DNA from: Candidatus Acetothermia bacterium
GTDB lineage: Bacteria > Bipolaricaulota > Bipolaricaulia > UBA7950
Reading direction: 5' to 3'
NCBI GenBank assembly: GCA_003535305.1
Contig: DOHL01000108.1
Span: 749-11,079, forward strand
DNA length: 10,331 bases
Part shown: positions 6,306-10,331 of the stretch, piece by piece
Numbering within the stretch: position 1 is the first letter of the stretch
How the letters are laid out: each line of letters opens with the position of its first letter
Translations under genes and position numbers: made by a program
The notes under the pieces: generated by a model
The model's input: only the letters and a program-made list of their open reading frames with translations
What the model was told of the DNA's origin: nothing
The model's database searches: none

Positions 6306-7654
6306 AAGAGAAAAACAATACCAACCGAATGCCGCGGGTCGCTTTTCGCACCCTTGGGTGTAGAGTCAATCAATACGAAACGCAACTGATGCGCGAACAA
6401 CTGGAACCGATTTGCCGGCTCGTTGATGATGAAGCCGACATTTATGTGATCAACACCTGTGCTGTTACTGCTCTCAGCGAGCGCAAATCACGTCAGTTGA
6501 TCAGTCGGGTAAGACGGAACGGTCGACCGGTCAAAGTTCTGGTTACCGGGTGCATGGCACAAGCAACGGGAAAAGAGATAGCAAAGATGGAAGGGGTTGA
6601 TATCGTCTTCGATAATGGGTTGAAGACGCAGATTAAAACGATCGTCGATCGATCACTGACAAGAGAACGCGGATATCTGTCGGCGCCGACGCAGAAAGGA
6701 TGGGAGAGAGAGACGATCCGCCGTCAGACTGGACGGGTACGTGCCTTTCTCAAAGTACAAGATGGATGCAACAGCGCATGTTCCTTTTGCCGGGTGACAC
6801 AGCTTCGCGGATCGACACAGAGTAAACCCATTGCCATCGCAAAAAAAGAGGCGTGTCAACTGGTAACTAACGGTTATCCTGAGATCATCCTCACTGGTAT
6901 CAACCTTGCCCAATACGGGGATGATCTTCCATCGACTGACCTTCCCTCCCTGCTCGTCTCCCTCCTTGAGATCGATGGGCTCAGACGTCTGCGGTTGGGA
7001 TCGATTGATTCTCACGGAATAACGGATGAGTTGATCTCTCTCTTTGCTGCTGACAGCCGCGCTTGTCCTCATTTTCATATCCCGCTCCAAAGCGGCGCTG
7101 ATCGTATCTTAGCTGCTATGAGACGGGGGTATGATACAGCCTTTTATCGATCACGGATTACGCAGATCAAAGAGATGCTTGACGATGCAACTTTCGGAAC
7201 GGACTTGATCGTCGGTTTTCCCGGTGAGACCGAAGAGGAATTTACGCGCACCTGTACGTTGATAGAAGAGATTGGTTTTGTAAATCTGCACATCTTTCGC
7301 TATTCTTCACGACCGGGGACAGCCGCTGCTCTGTTTCCCTCGCAGGTGAGTGAAACAGAAAAGAGTAGCCGGAGTAAGATTCTTAATGATCTGGCGTGTA
7401 AAGAGAGAGCCCGAATAAAGAGAAGTTTTCTGGGTAAAAAGGAAGAGATATTGGTCGAAGGACGCAGCCATGATGGTCGCTGGCGCGGGTATACCAGAGG
7501 TTACATCGATACCCATCTCATCGATGAACCGGCAGGGATCAAAGAAGGAGAGCTTGTAACTACTTGGTTGACCCGCATGCATACAAAGACCGATCGCAGT
7601 GACCAACAGCAAGAATTTTTGTTAGGAGTGAGTGAACATAAAAGAAACGAATAA
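6302..7654 (+). CDS. mtaB: tRNA (N6-threonylcarbamoyladenosine37) methylthiotransferase, MtaB type
   Basis: MtaB-type enzymes use two iron-sulfur clusters and S-adenosylmethionine to add a methylthio group to t6A37 in ANN-decoding tRNAs. Order of domains: UPF0004 domain with three cluster cysteines C20 (TLGCRVNQYET), C53 (NTCAVTALSERKSRQ) and C84 (VTGCMAQ); radical SAM domain with C156-X3-C160-X2-C163 (KVQDGCNSACSFC); and a C-terminal TRAM-like domain (about 380-426). The NTCAVT and RKSRQ context points to MtaB rather than MiaB or RimO. At 450 residues it is full length. The strand usually reading like SSIEP is GSIDSHG here (233-239), and the segment after the third cysteine (RVTQLRG) also departs from the common form. 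The start overlaps the AMMECR1 stop by 4 nt, and the 3' end overlaps phoH by 23 nt. The MtaB assignment over other family members is by motif, not by alignment. Confidence 0.9.
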   Translation: MKEKNNTNRMPRVAFRTLGCRVNQYETQLMREQLEPICRLVDDEADIYVINTCAVTALSERKSRQLISRVRRNGRPVKVLVTGCMAQATGKEIAKMEGVDIVFDNGLKTQIKTIVDRSLTRERGYLSAPTQKGWERETIRRQTGRVRAFLKVQDGCNSACSFCRVTQLRGSTQSKPIAIAKKEACQLVTNGYPEIILTGINLAQYGDDLPSTDLPSLLVSLLEIDGLRRLRLGSIDSHGITDELISLFAADSRACPHFHIPLQSGADRILAAMRRGYDTAFYRSRITQIKEMLDDATFGTDLIVGFPGETEEEFTRTCTLIEEIGFVNLHIFRYSSRPGTAAALFPSQVSETEKSSRSKILNDLACKERARIKRSFLGKKEEILVEGRSHDGRWRGYTRGYIDTHLIDEPAGIKEGELVTTWLTRMHTKTDRSDQQQEFLLGVSEHKRNE

Positions 7655-8618
7655 AACAGTAGCAGAGATAATTCTCAAAAATAATGAGGAGGCGACCGCG
7701 CTTCTCGGTCAATTCAATTGCAATCTAAAGGAGATCACAAAAGAGTTTCCAACGAAGATCATCGCCCGTGGCGATGTGATCAGGATTGAAGGAGCGCCTG
7801 ACGATGTGGAACGGTTACGTTCGGTATTCGATAATCTCCTCGATATTATCGAGACCAACCATGTCCCGGCAGTAACCGATGTGCGATATATGATCGAGAA
7901 GATAAAGGATGGCAAAACCGTGCGCGGAGTGCTCTCAGATGTCGTACAAGTAACTCATTGGGGGGAAGAAATCCGCGCCAAGACGATCGGGCAATTACGT
8001 TATGTCAATGCGATAGAGGAGAATGATGTTGTTTTTGCCATCGGCCCGGCCGGTACCGGCAAGACTTACCTGGCAGTGGCGAAAGCGATCGATTACCTCA
8101 AGCAGGAAAAAGTGAAACGGATCGTACTCATTCGACCGGCAGTAGAAGCAGGGGAGGAGCTCGGCTTCCTTCCCGGTGACATCCAAGAGAAGGTGAATCC
8201 TTATCTGCGTCCGCTTTATGATGCAATTTATGATATGCTGCCGGGAAGAGAGGTTGAGTGGCTCAAAAAGGATAATCGTATTGAGATAGCGCCGCTTGCT
8301 TTTATGCGCGGCCGGACGCTCAATAACAGTTTCATTATTCTCGATGAAGCGCAAAACACCACTCAAGCACAGATGAAGATGTTCCTTACCCGCTTGGGGC
8401 TTCATTCCCATGCAGTAATAACCGGTGATATCACACAGATCGATCTTGAGCATGACCGCTCCGGTCTGGTAACAGCCCAAGCGATTCTTAAAGAGATCGA
8501 CGGAATCGAGTTTATCTACTTGGATAAGACCGATGTAGTACGCCACTCACTGGTAAAGAAGATCATTTCCGCTTACGCAACAGCAGAAGAGAAGACGCGG
8601 CGTGAACAAGCTGAATAA
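7632..8618 (+). CDS. phoH: PhoH-like ATPase
   Basis: This is a P-loop ATPase of the PhoH family, often linked to RNA metabolism and YbeY; its exact substrate is not established. The N-terminal third (1-115) contains a KH-like region (TKIIARGDVIRIEGAPDDVERL, at 41-62, split TKIIARGD then VIRIEGAPDDVERL) as in cellular PhoH proteins. The ATPase follows with Walker A GPAGTGKT (138-145), RPAVEAGEELGFLPGD (168-183), Walker B FIILDEAQN (234-242) and the sensor segment ITGDITQID (263-271). The 328 residues are normal for the family. Translation begins at GTG 7632: the triplet just before it is an in-frame stop, and AGGAG lies 3 nt upstream, closer than usual. It overlaps mtaB by 23 nt. The phoH to 7TM-HD gene order matches the phoH-pgpH-ybeY neighbourhood of Gram-positive genomes. 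Confidence 0.95.
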   Translation: MNIKETNKTVAEIILKNNEEATALLGQFNCNLKEITKEFPTKIIARGDVIRIEGAPDDVERLRSVFDNLLDIIETNHVPAVTDVRYMIEKIKDGKTVRGVLSDVVQVTHWGEEIRAKTIGQLRYVNAIEENDVVFAIGPAGTGKTYLAVAKAIDYLKQEKVKRIVLIRPAVEAGEELGFLPGDIQEKVNPYLRPLYDAIYDMLPGREVEWLKKDNRIEIAPLAFMRGRTLNNSFIILDEAQNTTQAQMKMFLTRLGLHSHAVITGDITQIDLEHDRSGLVTAQAILKEIDGIEFIYLDKTDVVRHSLVKKIISAYATAEEKTRREQAE

Positions 8619-8654
8619 GATGAAAAGTATTTGCTTGCCGCGGAGAACGCTGAG

Positions 8655-8798
8655 ATGGGAATGGAAAAATCTCGACCAGATCGACGGCATGGCTGTGAAG
8701 GATATATCTGCCAAGTTCTTCATGAGTTCGTTGAAGTTGATAAGGGTTTCGCCCTGCCGGCAGGTTCCGCGGTAAATAAGTACAATGAGAAGATTTAA
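8655..8798 (+). CDS. Possible 47-residue small ORF in the phoH-pgpH spacer (doubtful)
   Basis: The 166-bp spacer 8619-8784 holds no recognised gene. The best frame begins at ATG 8655, preceded by GGAG 9 nt upstream, and starts MGMEKSRPDRRHGCEGYICQ. It stops at 8796-8798, 14 nt inside the HD gene. This same frame is open from the phoH stop onward for 59 sense codons. A second frame starts at ATG 8620 (51 residues, beginning MKSICLPRRT, ending 8775). Translation of the 8655 frame could bring ribosomes to the HD gene start, which lacks a good ribosome site of its own. I recognise neither peptide; both may be chance. Confidence 0.2.
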   Translation: MGMEKSRPDRRHGCEGYICQVLHEFVEVDKGFALPAGSAVNKYNEKI

Positions 8799-10230
8799 CC
8801 GGCGTTCTATTTTCCGTTTACGACCGGCAAGCAGCAGCACGGCAAAGTCGCTCTTTATGTATAAACCGGCGCGAAGAACGAGCGTTGCCTTTACCGCGGC
8901 ATTTGCCGCTCTTACCGTTGCGCTGACCGCTTTTGATGTCCGCTACGATGGTTGGCCGATCTTTATCGGCTGGTCTGTATTGGCGACTCAGGGTTTGGGG
9001 TTGACTATCATCACCGGCTTGGCCGTCTTCTATCTCCGTGAAACGAGTCAACGATTCACCAGGCAGCAATTTCGCTTCTTGATCGGTTTAGGGGTACTTA
9101 TTACGTTTCTCAGCCAGGGAGGAGATATGATAACCCCCTTCTTTCTCCCGATCGCCATTATTCCCTTATTGACTGCTGTTTTTATCGATGAAGAGACAGC
9201 ATTGATCATGATACTCTTCGCCACAGGTGTGTGGGGGCTTACTCTGGGATTGGGAGGGGCGATCGCTGTGATAGGTAGTGGAATTGCGAGTGTGGTCGGC
9301 ATTCGAAAATTACGGCGGAATACTGATATCTTGAAGACCGGCGGACTAATTGCCGCGGTGAATGCCATCGGATTTCTCGCTTTCGCTACGATCTCCTCTG
9401 TCGCTCTATTTTCATTCGATCTTTTTTTAGCTGTGGTCGGGGGAGTTATCGCAGCGCTGATCGCTATGGGGTCGATCTCGGCATGTGAGTACTTAACACA
9501 GCAGACAAGTCCAATCGGGTTAACCGAACTGTTAAATCCTGAGCATCCACTATTGAGTCGCTTACGTACAGAGACGTCGGGCACCTACCACCATAGCAAA
9601 AATGTGGCCTCACTCGCAGAGAGTGCAGCCCGCGCTATCGGCGCTAATCCTCTATTGGCCGGTGTCGGTGGTTACTACCACGATATCGGCAAGCTGTCGC
9701 AGCCTCAATTTTTCGCCGAGAATCAACGCAACGGAGCAAATCCGCACGATGATATCTCTTCAGAAGAGAGTAAAGACGTACTGCTCTCCCACGTGAAAGC
9801 AGGAATCAAACTTGCTCGCCAAGGAGGACTGAAAGATGACCTTATCCAATTTATCATCACCCACCATGGGACTTCATTAATCCGTTACTTTTACTCCAAG
9901 GCGATGCAGGAGAATAAGGCGGAGAAGCCGGTTGGCGAAGCAGAATATCGCTATTCCGGGCCACGCCCGCATACCAAAGAGACAGCGATCGTCCTCCTTG
10001 CAGATTCTGTCGAAGCAGCGACGCACGTGCTGAATGGAAATAATGGTAATGACAATGACAGCAAGATTACGGCCTGCGTGGAGAAGATCATAGCAGAGAA
10101 AATCGCTGATAAGCAACTCGATGAGTCTCCGCTTTCTCTCTCTGATATCGCGCAGATCAAAGAAGCATTTATCGCCACGATCCATGCGATGTTCCACAAT
10201 CGACCGGATAATTACCCACAGGAATTGTAG
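8785..10230 (+). CDS. 7TM-HD family phosphohydrolase, PgpH-like, without the extracellular HDED domain
   Basis: PgpH-type proteins are membrane phosphodiesterases that cleave the second messenger c-di-AMP through a cytoplasmic HD domain. This 481-residue protein has about seven membrane segments (33-52, 57-84, 97-113, 117-134, 138-172 possibly two, 186-207, 209-234). A complete HD domain follows: NPEHPLLSRL (251-260), GTYHHS (266-271), GANPLLAGVGGYYHDIGKL (286-304) with the HD pair at 299-300, SHVKAGI (335-341), ITHHGTSLIRYFY (358-370), RPHTKETAIVLLADSVEAA (394-412). Metal-binding histidines and aspartates appear intact. Canonical PgpH is about 700 residues, with a large domain of roughly 250 residues between TM1 and TM2; here only the loop DVRYDGWPI separates them. 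The start at ATG 8785 has a weak ribosome site, and ATG 8857 (residue 25) is an alternative. ybeY, the usual next gene, is not seen in the 100 bp that follow. Confidence 0.9.
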   Translation: MRRFNRRSIFRLRPASSSTAKSLFMYKPARRTSVAFTAAFAALTVALTAFDVRYDGWPIFIGWSVLATQGLGLTIITGLAVFYLRETSQRFTRQQFRFLIGLGVLITFLSQGGDMITPFFLPIAIIPLLTAVFIDEETALIMILFATGVWGLTLGLGGAIAVIGSGIASVVGIRKLRRNTDILKTGGLIAAVNAIGFLAFATISSVALFSFDLFLAVVGGVIAALIAMGSISACEYLTQQTSPIGLTELLNPEHPLLSRLRTETSGTYHHSKNVASLAESAARAIGANPLLAGVGGYYHDIGKLSQPQFFAENQRNGANPHDDISSEESKDVLLSHVKAGIKLARQGGLKDDLIQFIITHHGTSLIRYFYSKAMQENKAEKPVGEAEYRYSGPRPHTKETAIVLLADSVEAATHVLNGNNGNDNDSKITACVEKIIAEKIADKQLDESPLSLSDIAQIKEAFIATIHAMFHNRPDNYPQEL

Positions 10231-10280
10231 AAGGCGACTTTTTTGCGCGTTGACTTAACCTAAAATATGCGTTAATAAAA

Positions 10281-10331
10281 CTACAGAGGGCACAGAGAAA
10301 AATAACAAAATGGAGTTTTTCTTTTGTTTTA
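10281..10331. repeat. Left half of a probable non-coding palindromic repeat, cut by the window edge
   Basis: CTACAGAGGGCACAGAG is followed by an A-rich run (AAAAATAACAAAA), a short centre (TGGAGTTTTTC) and TTTTGTTTTA at the edge. AACAAAA and TTTTGTT are inverted repeats, so the sequence appears to fold back around 10313-10320. From memory, CACAGAGGRCACAGAG-type arms with T-rich centres form dispersed palindromic repeats in many environmental bacterial genomes. The right arm would lie beyond 10331. The ATG at 10310 within it could instead start a gene, but its visible codons are only TTT-rich. Confidence 0.4.

Noticed and set aside
8619..8784. c-di-AMP riboswitch (ydaO type) before the PgpH-like gene
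   Set aside because: The role would fit, but the conserved ydaO core sequences are not recognisable.
8547..8840. 97-codon open frame on the minus strand across the phoH-pgpH spacer
   Set aside because: Most of it is antisense to the ends of two clear genes, it has no ribosome site seen, and the product resembles no known family.
9048..9584. 178-codon minus-strand frame inside the HD gene
   Set aside because: Proline- and isoleucine-rich shadow of the hydrophobic membrane segments of the plus-strand gene.
10231..10250. Rho-independent terminator after the HD gene
   Set aside because: There is a T6 run but no GC-rich hairpin before it.
10250..10278. Promoter TTGACT with GTTAAT or TAATAA downstream
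   Set aside because: The -35 is good, but the -10 is 4 of 6 at 15 bp or 3 of 6 at 17 bp, and no gene can be confirmed downstream in the window.

Overview
The window carries two divergent blocks of chromosomal housekeeping genes that meet at a 233-bp shared promoter region (5569-5801). Everything left of it is on the minus strand and everything right of it is on the plus strand. I see no rRNA, tRNA, CRISPR array, transposase or phage gene. Organism: the DnaK lacks the roughly 20-residue ATPase-domain insertion typical of Gram-negative DnaK. Heat-shock control is of the HrcA/CIRCE type, and the set hrcA-grpE-dnaK, rsfS, mtaB, phoH-pgpH is what sits along one stretch of the Bacillus subtilis chromosome. 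This suggests a mid-GC bacterium that is Bacillota or a lineage with similar gene neighbourhoods, possibly uncultivated. The species cannot be named from sequence alone.

Minus block, in transcription order: an LCP-family (LytR-CpsA-Psr) wall-polymer transferase, rsfS (ribosome silencing factor, 8-nt overlap) and a small DUF456 membrane protein. These are followed by the heat-shock operon hrcA, grpE, dnaK, with dnaK running off the left edge. In front of hrcA are a strong sigma-A-type promoter and a CIRCE operator with one perfect and one degenerate arm, so HrcA should repress its own operon.

Plus block: an AMMECR1-domain protein, an MtaB-type tRNA methylthiotransferase (ATGA overlap), a PhoH-type ATPase (23-nt overlap, GTG start), a 166-bp stretch with no confident gene, and a 7TM-HD phosphohydrolase resembling PgpH but lacking the usual extracellular domain. 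The last 50 bases look like the left half of a non-coding palindromic repeat cut by the window edge.

The genes link proteostasis (HrcA/GrpE/DnaK), ribosome and tRNA function (RsfS, MtaB), nucleotide second-messenger turnover (PgpH-like) and envelope assembly (LCP). Nothing here is clearly a new system. The best second looks are a perfect 20-bp palindrome whose two ends are the -35 boxes of both divergent promoters, the ectodomain-less PgpH, the unexplained phoH-pgpH spacer, an A8G8 tract just before the LCP start codon, and the truncated repeat at the right edge.
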